From contig CAZVLU010000007.1 of NCBI GenBank assembly GCA_964628235.1, positions 30,706-94,705 on the forward strand: DNA of 64,000 bases, in the 5' to 3' direction. The notes below the pieces were generated by a model that saw only the letters and a list, made by a program, of their open reading frames with translations, searched no databases and had not been told where the DNA came from. Of this stretch, positions 34,201-42,628 are shown one piece after another. Position numbers and translations under genes: made by a program. Origin of the DNA: CAMAVH01 sp964628235 (GTDB taxonomy: Bacteria > Pseudomonadota > Alphaproteobacteria > SMXQ01). The stretch's first letter is position 1, and the number at the start of each line of letters is the position of its first letter.

Positions 34201-36085
34201 CTAAACGACTTCGTCCGCGAGGTTCTCGTCGATGAAACCGCCGGATTGGCGGCGCCATAGGCGAGCATAGACGCCGCCGCGCGCGAGCAGCGCCGCATGG
34301 GTGCCCTGCTCGACGATGCGGCCGCGGTCCATGATGATTAGGCGGTCCATGCTGGCAATGGTGGACAGGCGATGCGCGATGGCGATCACCGTCTTGCCCG
34401 CCATTAGGCCGGCGAGTTGCTCTTGAATGGCCGCCTCAGCTTCTGAGTCGAGCGCGCTGGTCGCCTCGTCGAGAATCAGGATCGGCGCGTTCTTCAAGAT
34501 GACGCGGGCGAGCGCGATGCGTTGGCGCTGGCCGCCTGATAGCTTGACGCCGCGCTCGCCGACAAATGCGTCGTAACCGCGACGTTTATAAAGATCTTCC
34601 AGATCAGGGATGAAATCCTCGGCATGGGCGCGCCGGGCGGCCGCGGCGATCTCCTCGTCGGTGGCCTCCGGCTTGCCGTAGCGGATATTCTCGCGGATCG
34701 ANNNNNNNNNNCCCCCCGCCGCTCCGCCCCCGGCTCGCGCGCGCCAGCCGCCCCGCCCCCCGCCTCACCACGGCCAGTCCGCCGCGCAAGCAATCCTGCG
34801 TCACGTGGGCGATGTCCTGACCGTCGATCAGGATGCGGCCCTGCTCGGGCTCGAAGAAGCGCAACAACAAGTTGACCAGCGTCGATTTGCCGGCGCCTGA
34901 CGGCCCGACCAGGCCGACACGCTCGCCCGGCTTGATGACCAAATCGAGGTCGTGCAGCACGCCGACATCGCGGCCATAGCCGAACGTGACGCCGTCGAAG
35001 CGGATCTCGCCGCGCGTCACCGCCAGCGGCTTGGCGTCCGGCGCGTCTGTCATTTGATGCGGCACGGCGATCGAGCCGGTGCCTTCCTGAACGATGCCGA
35101 TATTCTCGAAGATGCCGGTGACGTTTTGCGCCACCCAGCCGGCGATATTGACGATCTGCCAGGTAAGCGGCAGGGCCATGGCGATCGCGCCGGGCTCGAC
35201 CTTGCCCACGAGCCACAGCCAGATGGCGATAGCCGCCGTCGAGGCGACGAGAGCTGCGTTGGTCGTCGTCAGGCAGAGCGTGAACAGCGTGGTCAGGCGC
35301 TGCTGCTTTTGGAACTTCACGCCATGATCGTCGACCGCTTCGCGCACATAGGCGTCCTCGTCGCGCGAGCGGGCGAACAGCTTGACCGTGAGGATGTTGG
35401 TATAGCTGTCGACGATGCGGCCGCTCAACTGCGAACGCGCTTCGGAGACTTTGCGCGACTGATCGCGCATGCGCGGCACGAAATAGCGCAAAATGCCGAC
35501 GTAGATCACCACCCAGATGGCGAGCGGCGCGGCGAGCCTCGGATCGACGCTGGCGAGCAGCAGCATGGCGCTGGTGCCATAGACGGCGATGTACCAGACG
35601 GCGTTGATGGTGACGACGACGCTCTCGCGTAAGGCGGAGCCGGTCTGCAGCACGCGGTTGGCGATGCGACCGGCAAAATCGTTCTGGAAGAACGACCAGC
35701 TCTGGCGCACGACATGCCAGTGGCTTTGCCAACGGATCAGATTGGTGACGTTCACCACGATCGCTTGGTTGGACACCAGGCTCTGCATGAAAATGGCGAG
35801 CGGTCGGATCAGCAAAATCAACAACGCCATGCCGGCCAGTTCCCAGCCGGCGACCGGCCAGAGGGCGTCCGGCGGATGCGTCGAGACCAAAGTGACGATG
35901 CGGCCGATGAACAGCGGAATCATCGCATCGCACAGCGCGACGCCGAGGCCTGTCGCGAACAGAGCGACGAACAGGCCTTTCGTCTGGCGCATGAAGTGCC
36001 AGTAGAAGGGCCACAGGCCTGGCGGCGGGGCGGCGGCAGGGGCGGTCGCGGTCGGTGCGACAAGGGTTTCGAAAAAGCGGAACAT
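34201..36085 (-). CDS. ABC exporter, fused membrane and ATPase domains (broken by assembly gap)
   Basis: An ABCB/MsbA-like half-transporter. The N-terminal part (from ATG 36085) has about six helices, then Walker A GPSGAGKST. The C-terminal part (34201 to about 34700) carries the ABC signature LSGGQRQR, Walker B ILILDEATSALD and the switch His in AHRLSTI. The two parts are in different frames and are separated by 10 N and corrupted GC-rich bases just where TQD-type Q-loop residues should be. The gene itself is probably intact in the cell. Substrate unknown. Confidence 0.88.
34702..34711. other. assembly gap (10 N)
   Basis: Ten N lie inside the ABC exporter. The following bases, about 34712-34768, are a C/G-only-looking run that does not continue the protein in any frame. 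Coding sense resumes at GGLAVV on the minus strand. Confidence 0.99.
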
Positions 36086-36221
36086 TCGACTGTTTTACAC
36101 CCGCGTTTCGCCCCGCGCACGGCTTCTCGCATCTCGTCGCCATGGCATGTGACTTGCTTGGATGGGGCTGATCCCTATTCGCCACCGCTTCATTCGCAAG
36201 GCCCCTTCATAAAGGAAGACG

Positions 36222-37286
36222 ATGATGTACAAGCCCTGTCGTGCCGTGCCGTCAAAGCAGCCGCTTGCCGCTTGTTCCATCGGCATTTTGTTGCTCGGAA
36301 CGTTCCTCGCGGCACCCGCCGCTGGGCAAAGCGTCGAAGCCTTTTATAAGGGCAAGACGGTCACCGCCATCGTCGGCTCAGGCGCAGGCGGCGGCTACGA
36401 TACAGTGATGCGCCTGCTCGCGCGCAATATCACGCGCCACATCCCCGGCGAGCCGAAGATCATCGTGCAGAACATGCCCGCCGCCAGCGGCATCGCCGCG
36501 CTCAATCACGTCTACAATATCGCCCCGCGCGACGGCACGGTGATCTCGGGCGCCGCCAACACCATGCCGTTCGATCCGTTGTTCGGCGGCCCGGCCGCGA
36601 AGTTCGACGTGTTTAAGCTCAATTGGCTCGGCAGCCTGGCGAAGCAAACCAATGTCTGCCTCGCCTGGGCCGCGACACCGTTCAAAACCCTTGACGACGT
36701 GATCGCGCAAAAGATGCGCGTTTCGGCGACCGGCGCGACGGGCTGGCGCTCGTTCCTGCCCAATCTGATCAACGGCGTCGCGGGGACGAAATTCGACGTC
36801 ATCAACGGCTACGAATCGGCCGCCTCGATGCTCGCGGTCGAGCGCGGCGAAGTCGATGGCATGTGCGCCGATTACGCCACGGTCAAATCGACACAGCCAG
36901 GCTGGATCGAGGAGAAGAAAATCGTCGTGCTCGCTCAATTCGGCCTGACGCCGCTCGTCGGCCTTGAACATGTGCCGATGGGCCTTGACCGCATCACCGA
37001 TCCGGCCGACCGCAAAGCCGTCCAACTCTTCATGATGCAGCAGGAATGGGGCCGCCCGTTCGTCATGCCGCCCGATGTGCCCGCCGACCGCCTCGCCGCC
37101 ATGCGCGACGCCTTCAACGCGACGATGAAGGATGCCGCCTTCCGCGCCGAAGCGGACAAACAGCGCATCGACATCGATCCGATGACGGGTGCGGATATGG
37201 ACAAGATGTTCAAAGACGCCTACGCCACGCCGCCCGAGGTGGTGGAGCGCACGAAGGTGCTGTTGAAGCGCGCCGGCGCGATCTAA
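36222..37286 (+). CDS. TctC/Bug-like periplasmic solute-binding protein
   Basis: A 354-residue receptor of the tripartite tricarboxylate family, related to the one at 25278. A Sec signal is followed by FYKGKTVTAIVGSGAGGGYDTVMRLLARNI, with an intact Gly-rich ligand loop, then NMPAASGIAALNHVYNIAPRDGTVI. No membrane subunits are nearby, so it is an orphan. An AAAGGAAG site precedes the ATG. The next gene, an alpha/beta hydrolase, is 69 bases on, past a small hairpin; its product and this ligand may belong to one pathway. Confidence 0.87.
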   Translation: MMYKPCRAVPSKQPLAACSIGILLLGTFLAAPAAGQSVEAFYKGKTVTAIVGSGAGGGYDTVMRLLARNITRHIPGEPKIIVQNMPAASGIAALNHVYNIAPRDGTVISGAANTMPFDPLFGGPAAKFDVFKLNWLGSLAKQTNVCLAWAATPFKTLDDVIAQKMRVSATGATGWRSFLPNLINGVAGTKFDVINGYESAASMLAVERGEVDGMCADYATVKSTQPGWIEEKKIVVLAQFGLTPLVGLEHVPMGLDRITDPADRKAVQLFMMQQEWGRPFVMPPDVPADRLAAMRDAFNATMKDAAFRAEADKQRIDIDPMTGADMDKMFKDAYATPPEVVERTKVLLKRAGAI

Positions 37287-37299
37287 CATATGAGCAAGG

Positions 37300-37319
37300 G
37301 CCGCCCCGAACGGGGCGGC
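37300..37319 (+). repeat. hairpin between TctC-like and hydrolase genes
   Basis: GCCGCCCC-GAAC-GGGGCGGC, an eight-base perfect stem with a four-base loop. It may stabilise the upstream message or partly attenuate the hydrolase gene. Confidence 0.6.
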
Positions 37320-37355
37320 TCATCATAAAATCTTGAGAAACCCAGGGAGAGACCG

Positions 37356-38144
37356 ATGCCCATCAGCACCGCCAGCGGCGTGAAGATCAATTACGACATC
37401 GTCGGCCAAGGTCCGGCGATGGTCTTGGTCCACGCCAATCCCTACGATCGGCGGCTGTGGATGTTCCAGGCGGCGCGGTTCTCGCAGTTCTTCACTGTGG
37501 TCAGCGTCGATATCCGCGGCTATGGCCTGTCAGACAAGCCGACGACGCCGTTCAGCCTCGAAGATATGGCCGACGACATTCTCGGCGTCTGCAAGACCGA
37601 AGGCATCACGAAAGCGATTTTCGGCGGCTGCAGCGTCGGTTCCGGTATCGCCTTGTTAATCGGCCTCAACCATCCGGAGATGACGGAGGCGATCATCCTG
37701 GTCGGCGGCAGTTCGCGCGGCGGCGGCAATATCCAACGGCGCATCGACGGCTTTACATCCGGCAATCTTGCTGCCTACCGCCGCGAACATATGACGGAGC
37801 TGTTCGCGCCGGGCTTCACCGAAACGCCGCACGGCCGCTGGGTGATGAATCTGTTCGACGAGAACTCGCACACGCTGTCGGGCGACTCCATCGCGCAGAT
37901 CTTTCGGGCCCGCGCCGGCTGCACCATGACGCCGCGCCTCGCCGGCCTGAAGATTCCGACCTTGGTGATCAACGGGGAATATGACGGCTCCATGCCCGGC
38001 GGCACCGAAACCGCGGCGCTCATTCCGGGCGCGGTCCACGCCGTGATCCCTGGCACCGGCCATGCTTGCTCCATCGAAAACCCGATGGCCTTCGACGCGC
38101 CAGTCATCAAGTTCCTCAAGGATAACAAGCTTTGGCCGGCGTGA
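37356..38144 (+). CDS. alpha/beta-fold hydrolase
   Basis: A 262-residue serine hydrolase. The nucleophile elbow is GCSVG (Ser near residue 93), the oxyanion region is LVHANPYDRRLW, the acid is probably the Asp in NGEYDGSM and the His is in GTGHACSIENP. VSVDIRGYGLSDKP is the canonical segment before the elbow. It resembles 3-oxoadipate enol-lactonase/esterase-type enzymes of aromatic degradation. It lies downstream of an orphan TctC receptor and converges on a secreted protein gene, seven bases away. Confidence 0.87.
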   Translation: MPISTASGVKINYDIVGQGPAMVLVHANPYDRRLWMFQAARFSQFFTVVSVDIRGYGLSDKPTTPFSLEDMADDILGVCKTEGITKAIFGGCSVGSGIALLIGLNHPEMTEAIILVGGSSRGGGNIQRRIDGFTSGNLAAYRREHMTELFAPGFTETPHGRWVMNLFDENSHTLSGDSIAQIFRARAGCTMTPRLAGLKIPTLVINGEYDGSMPGGTETAALIPGAVHAVIPGTGHACSIENPMAFDAPVIKFLKDNKLWPA

Positions 38145-38151
38145 TCGGCGA

Positions 38152-39219
38152 TTAAGGCGCGCTGTCGAGATAGGCAACGACAGGGCAATTGACGAGAATG
38201 CCGACCGAACCGAACGGTTTGCCGTCGACGCCGGTCAATTCGCCCGCACGCACCAAGCGCGCGATATCGGCTTGATCGCGTTGAACGCTGTTGCGACCGG
38301 CGGCGACGGCTTCGGCCGACCAAACGCCGATCTGCACGTTCCATAGCGGCGAGTAATTGGCGGCTGTGCGGCCCGTCGGGAAAGAGACGAGAATGTTGCC
38401 GGGAGCGCGCAACGACGATGCCGAGGCGAGCGTGGCCTCCAACTCGACACCGCCGTCCAGCGACAGATACGTCAAGCCCTGCGCCTGACTGTTGGCAGGA
38501 CCAGTTTGGCCGTTTACCAGCGCGATAATGCCGACATCGCCGTCGCTCGACGCGAGGGCGGGATTGTAAATCGCGCGCTCCAATACCGCCGCGACGGGAT
38601 CCGACGCTTCGGTGCTGATGTAAACGACAGGTTTTCCCCCGGCGAAGCCGTGGCTCAGCAGCAATGTCGCGGTCCCGGCGACCGGGTCGATGGCAAGCAC
38701 CCGATCGGCCGTATTGCTATGGCCCGCGACATCGAACGGGCCGTCACCGGTCGCGATGATCGGCGCATTGAGGATGATCGAGCTGCCCGGCAAACGCACG
38801 AACGGCGAATAGGCCTGGGCTGCGACGGCTCCCGGGATCGCCTCTTGCGGCGGAAAGCCGCTAGGCCCAGGACGGAATATGCGCTGCGGGCTGAAATCTG
38901 GCGCCGCGGGAAAGACCAACGTCTCGCCGTCGCGCGTGGCCTCTTGCAAAACATCGACGTCGGCCATCAAAGGCGCATAGACCACGCCGCGCCGCGCCGC
39001 ATCATCGCGATCCGACGAGTCGGTGACAATGTACCAGACCGTCTCTGCCCCGGACTTTCCTTTATGCAACGGCAGAACGACCCGATTGGCGACGGGATCG
39101 ACAGAAAGCGCGCTTGCGAGAACGATTTTCTCGCGCGGCAGGGCATCTGCCCAGGATAGCTCAGGTCGCAAACTAAGGACGGTCAGAAGCAACGCAGAAA
39201 TTAAACGGACCGCTTGCAC
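38152..39219 (-). CDS. hypothetical secreted protein
   Basis: A 355-residue protein with a Sec signal (hydrophobic core around residues 5-18, cleavage probably after SWADA). The mature part has repeated short beta-like segments, e.g. ADVDVLQEATRDGETLVFPAAPDF and VGIIALVNGQTGPANSQAQGL, and one late cysteine. I recognise no family. The start is a GTG at 39219 with GGGAG six bases upstream. It is not in an operon. Confidence 0.7.
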   Translation of the reverse strand: MQAVRLISALLLTVLSLRPELSWADALPREKIVLASALSVDPVANRVVLPLHKGKSGAETVWYIVTDSSDRDDAARRGVVYAPLMADVDVLQEATRDGETLVFPAAPDFSPQRIFRPGPSGFPPQEAIPGAVAAQAYSPFVRLPGSSIILNAPIIATGDGPFDVAGHSNTADRVLAIDPVAGTATLLLSHGFAGGKPVVYISTEASDPVAAVLERAIYNPALASSDGDVGIIALVNGQTGPANSQAQGLTYLSLDGGVELEATLASASSLRAPGNILVSFPTGRTAANYSPLWNVQIGVWSAEAVAAGRNSVQRDQADIARLVRAGELTGVDGKPFGSVGILVNCPVVAYLDSAP

Positions 39220-39383
39220 GACATTCTCCCTCAGCAGATAGCCTACAAACGCGCGATATGCAGCGGCGCTGGCTTTTCGCTGACTAGAATGCTGCGGGAC
39301 TCAGCCGCGCTGCAATTGACGTTCGCGTGACTAAACTGCGGGTCACTTATCGGTAAGCATTGAAAAGGCGCATGAGAAGGCGC

Positions 39384-40829
39384 TTAAGCCGATGAGGGCG
39401 AGATCAGTTTATCCCAAATATAGCCGAGGTCGATCGGCCGGTCGGGATCGAGCAAACTGCTGCCCGGCGCCAGGGTCATCTCGGTTTCCGGCGGCAAGTC
39501 GGGATAGGGTTGCAACCGACGTGGCCCGCCGTTGAAGGTTTCGATCGTATCGATCAAAGAACCGCTACGCGCCAGGGCCATAGAAAATTTTTCCGCTGTG
39601 ACATTCAGATGCTCGCCGAGCAACTGCGCCAACATCTGCAAAATCGCCTTGCGGGCTTCAGGCGTCGAGCCTTCTATCGCAATGTCGCATTCCGTATCGA
39701 GCCCGAGCGAGCGCGAATTGAAGTTCGACGAGCCGACCCGCAACAACCGATCATCGACGATTAGCAGCTTGGAATGGGCCTTGATCTGGCATTCCGGCTC
39801 CGTGCAGGACACTGGATGGTACGTGCGCAGGCGGCCATGCTTGTCGGCGTGGCGCAGGAGCGCGAACATGCGGTCGCGATTGTTCGCCATGACATATTGT
39901 TCGAGCAGGCCGTCGGATTCCTGGTTGATCGCGAGAACGACTTCGGGACCATCGGGGCGGCTGAGTTGCCAGGCAAGAATTTCAGCGACCTCCGGCACGG
40001 CGAAATATTGGCTCTCGACATAAATCCAGCGGCACGCGGACAGCAGCATCGCTTGGTTGAGACTGCGGATTTCCGCCACCACCGGTTGATTATCGCCGGC
40101 CGGTATTGTGCGGGCGATCGCGGTCGCATGATCGGTTAAAAGCGGCGCAACGCACTCGGGCCAAATTGCGTCGAGTGGCGGTAGGTCCGCCAACGGCTCG
40201 CAACCGGCGGCTTCCCATCGTTCGGCCGCGATGCGCGCGATGCCGCGCGCGGCATCGCCGTCGAACATCGCTTGCACGTCATGAACCGGGCGGTAAGGCT
40301 CGCCGTCGTCCTTGTGGCGCAATTCATGCTCCGGGCGATGCTCGGGCGTGTCCCAGCGACCCTGCGTCAGATCGATGCCGCCGGTGAAGGCTAGGTTATC
40401 GTCGACGCAGACGATTTTCTGATGATGGCAAGCGCCGAAGGGATGGACGTCGTCGAGCTTGAAATGGATGCGCGGATGGTCCGACCAGCGCGGCAGCAAT
40501 GAGAGCGGCGTATCGACATTGGCGCCGTAAAAAATCGAATTGCGCCAGACGAGGATGTGAACCTCCAACTCTGGGCAGGCTTCGACTAGGTCGAGCAAGA
40601 GGTCGCCGAGCGATTGCGCCGGTTCGCCGCGCTGAGGCTGCAGCTTTATCTGGCTATTGAAATCCCAGCCGACGATGACAATGCGCCGGCGCGCCCGCTT
40701 GAAAGCCTGCTCGATGGCGGCGAAATAAGCATCGCCGTCGATCAGCACGGCAAGGCGGTTGAACGGTTCGACTGACCGGCAATTCTCGCCGGGCATGAAG
40801 AGGGAGGACTGAGAAACTGGCATTTCCAT
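39384..40829 (-). CDS. phospholipase D superfamily protein, cardiolipin synthase-like (ClsB-like)
   Basis: A 481-residue protein with two PLD catalytic motifs: ACHHQKIVCVDDNLAFTGGIDL and KAHSKLLIVDDRLLRVGSSNFNSRS. Each gives the HxK(x)4D set, the transphosphatidylation pair. E. coli clsB lies with ybhN and ybhP, and both homologues are adjacent here but divergent. The frame is open from 40910, but the ATG at 40829 is preferred because an EcfG-like promoter sits at 40877-40901 and homology starts after it. It likely makes cardiolipin or phosphatidyl-alcohols. Confidence 0.88.
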   Translation of the reverse strand: MEMPVSQSSLFMPGENCRSVEPFNRLAVLIDGDAYFAAIEQAFKRARRRIVIVGWDFNSQIKLQPQRGEPAQSLGDLLLDLVEACPELEVHILVWRNSIFYGANVDTPLSLLPRWSDHPRIHFKLDDVHPFGACHHQKIVCVDDNLAFTGGIDLTQGRWDTPEHRPEHELRHKDDGEPYRPVHDVQAMFDGDAARGIARIAAERWEAAGCEPLADLPPLDAIWPECVAPLLTDHATAIARTIPAGDNQPVVAEIRSLNQAMLLSACRWIYVESQYFAVPEVAEILAWQLSRPDGPEVVLAINQESDGLLEQYVMANNRDRMFALLRHADKHGRLRTYHPVSCTEPECQIKAHSKLLIVDDRLLRVGSSNFNSRSLGLDTECDIAIEGSTPEARKAILQMLAQLLGEHLNVTAEKFSMALARSGSLIDTIETFNGGPRRLQPYPDLPPETEMTLAPGSSLLDPDRPIDLGYIWDKLISPSSA

Positions 40830-40876
40830 TGGATAGCGCGGCGGTCTGAACGGAGATCGGGGTATGCCCGTAGGTA

Positions 40877-40901
40877 AACTGCCGAAAAAAGCGATCGTTC
40901 C
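40877..40901 (-). promoter_or_regulatory. weaker EcfG-like promoter for the PLD gene
   Basis: On the minus strand GGAAC (40901-40897) is followed after 16 bases by AGTT (40880-40877), one mismatch from CGTT. Confidence 0.4.
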
Positions 40902-40903
40902 CT

Positions 40904-40929
40904 GGAACATGCAGGGGCGGATTTGCGTT
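40904..40929 (+). promoter_or_regulatory. EcfG-type promoter for the ybhN-like gene
   Basis: GGAAC (40904-40908) and CGTT (40926-40929) with 17 bases between them. The ATG at 40939 is only nine bases after the -10, so the message would be leaderless or nearly so, and indeed no Shine-Dalgarno is present. Confidence 0.7.
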
Positions 40930-40938
40930 CCCTAATCT

Positions 40939-41895
40939 ATGACCCGCCGCCATTTCCTTCTCGTCCTCAGCCTGCTCGCTGCGCTGACCGGCGGCTATCT
41001 GTTCTATCGCGTGTTGAGGGGCTACGAGTTCGCAGAACTCTCGGACTCGTTGCAACGGATGTCGATTGGCTATGTCCTTTTGGCCCTGGCTTTAACGGTG
41101 GCGAGCTTTAGCTGTATCGCGGCGATGGAAACCTTGGCCGTCCGCTATGCCGAACGGGGCGAAAAAACCATCTCCTGGGGGCGCGTTGCGCGCACCGCCG
41201 TCGCCGCTATCGGCGTCGGCCATAGTCTGGGGCTCGCAGCGCTCAGCAGCGGCGCGATCCGCTACCGCATGTATGGTCGGCGCGGCCTCGGCTTGACGGC
41301 CATCGGCGAAATCGTCGCTTTTTCCGGCATCAGCGTCACGCTCGGGCTCAGCTTCGTCGGCGGGTTGTCGCTGCTGTGGCACGGCGAGACGCTGGCCGGC
41401 CTGCTCGAACTGTCCAACAGGGCAATTTATGCTGTCGGCGCCGCCGGTCTCGTCCTCTGCGCCGCCTATATCATCGCCAGCGCGCTGACGCCGGCCTCCG
41501 TCCGCATCGCCAGGCACAACCTCCGCCTGCCGAGTTCGCATATCGTCGCCCTGCAAATGCTCTTCAGCAGCCTCAATTACATCTGCGTCGCTGGCGTGCT
41601 TTATGCTGCGCTTGCCGGCTTCGCCGCCGCGCCCTATCCCGATGTCGCGGCGCTTCTTGTCGGCTCCGAAGCCTCCGCCTTGATCGCCCATGTGCCGGGC
41701 GGCTGGGGCGTGCTGGAATATGTCTTCACCGCGAATTTCGATGGATCCGGCGTGCTGACAGGACTCCTCCTATTCCGCGCGATATATTATCTTTTGCCGC
41801 TGTTCATCTGTCTGGGCGTCTGGCTGATCGACGAGATCGCCGGGCGGCGGGCCTCTCGCGAAGATGCTCCTCATTTGAAGGCGCAAAATGCTTGA
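40939..41895 (+). CDS. YbhN/UPF0104-like membrane protein (MprF-like flippase domain)
   Basis: A 318-residue inner-membrane protein with about eight helices. Segments such as ALSSGAIRYRMYGRRGLG, VPGGWGVLEYVF and the C-terminal FRAIYYLLPLFICL match the lysylphosphatidylglycerol synthase transmembrane family, whose MprF member flips lipids. It overlaps the next gene by eight bases and is divergent from the PLD gene, reproducing the E. coli ybhN-clsB-ybhP set. It may move phospholipids in the envelope. Confidence 0.88.
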   Translation: MTRRHFLLVLSLLAALTGGYLFYRVLRGYEFAELSDSLQRMSIGYVLLALALTVASFSCIAAMETLAVRYAERGEKTISWGRVARTAVAAIGVGHSLGLAALSSGAIRYRMYGRRGLGLTAIGEIVAFSGISVTLGLSFVGGLSLLWHGETLAGLLELSNRAIYAVGAAGLVLCAAYIIASALTPASVRIARHNLRLPSSHIVALQMLFSSLNYICVAGVLYAALAGFAAAPYPDVAALLVGSEASALIAHVPGGWGVLEYVFTANFDGSGVLTGLLLFRAIYYLLPLFICLGVWLIDEIAGRRASREDAPHLKAQNA

Positions 41896-42625
41896 TATGC
41901 CGCACAGGCGCAGCGGACTGCGCGTCGCGACTTACAATGTGCATAGCTGCGTCGGCACGGATCGCAAGTACGATCCCGAGCGCATCCTGCATGTGATCAA
42001 GGAAATCGACGCCGATATTATCGCGTTGCAGGAGGTCGGCGGCTACTTCATCGACGGCAACGAACAAGCGCACTTTTTCGAACATCGCCTCGGCATGAAA
42101 GCGTTGATGGCGCCGAATATGCGCAGACGGCATTCGGAATACGGAAATTTGCTGCTCGCCAAAGGCGAGCTCGGCCGCCACCGCATGATCGAATTGACCG
42201 TCGTGCCGTTCGAGCCGCGCGGCGCGCTCGACTGTATCGTCGAGACCCATGCCGGCAGCGTGCGCGTCATCGCCGCGCATCTCGGCCTGTTTCGCGGCGA
42301 GCGTCGCCGGCAGATCAAGTTCATCGCCGACACGATCGCCCAGCGTCCCCATCCTTTTACGGTGGTGATGGGCGATTTTAATATTTTCGGAGCCGAACGT
42401 AGAATTTTGACGCAGCTCGGCGCGCCGGAGCGGCTCCCTAAGCTACGCACCTTTCCGGCGCGCTATCCGTTGATTTCGCTCGATCGCATCTGGACGGTGC
42501 CGAACGCCGGGCTGGCGCAGCAGCATGTCCACCGCACGCCGCTCTCGCGCGTCGCCTCGGACCATCTGCCGTTGGTCGCCGAGGTCGTGCCGCTCGACGA
42601 GTTGCTCGCCGCAGCGATGGTCTAA
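41888..42625 (+). CDS. endonuclease/exonuclease/phosphatase family protein (YbhP-like)
   Basis: A 245-residue EEP-fold hydrolase. The catalytic set is present: Asn in YNVHSC, Glu in ALQEV, His in AAHLGLF, Asp and Asn in GDFNIF, and Asp-His in SDHLP. The best relatives by motif are YbhP-like enzymes, thought to be lipid or phosphodiester phosphatases in the ClsB module rather than DNA repair nucleases. There is no signal peptide. Its start lies within the ybhN-like gene, indicating coupled translation. Confidence 0.87.
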   Translation: MLDMPHRRSGLRVATYNVHSCVGTDRKYDPERILHVIKEIDADIIALQEVGGYFIDGNEQAHFFEHRLGMKALMAPNMRRRHSEYGNLLLAKGELGRHRMIELTVVPFEPRGALDCIVETHAGSVRVIAAHLGLFRGERRRQIKFIADTIAQRPHPFTVVMGDFNIFGAERRILTQLGAPERLPKLRTFPARYPLISLDRIWTVPNAGLAQQHVHRTPLSRVASDHLPLVAEVVPLDELLAAAMV

Positions 42626-42628
42626 GAC

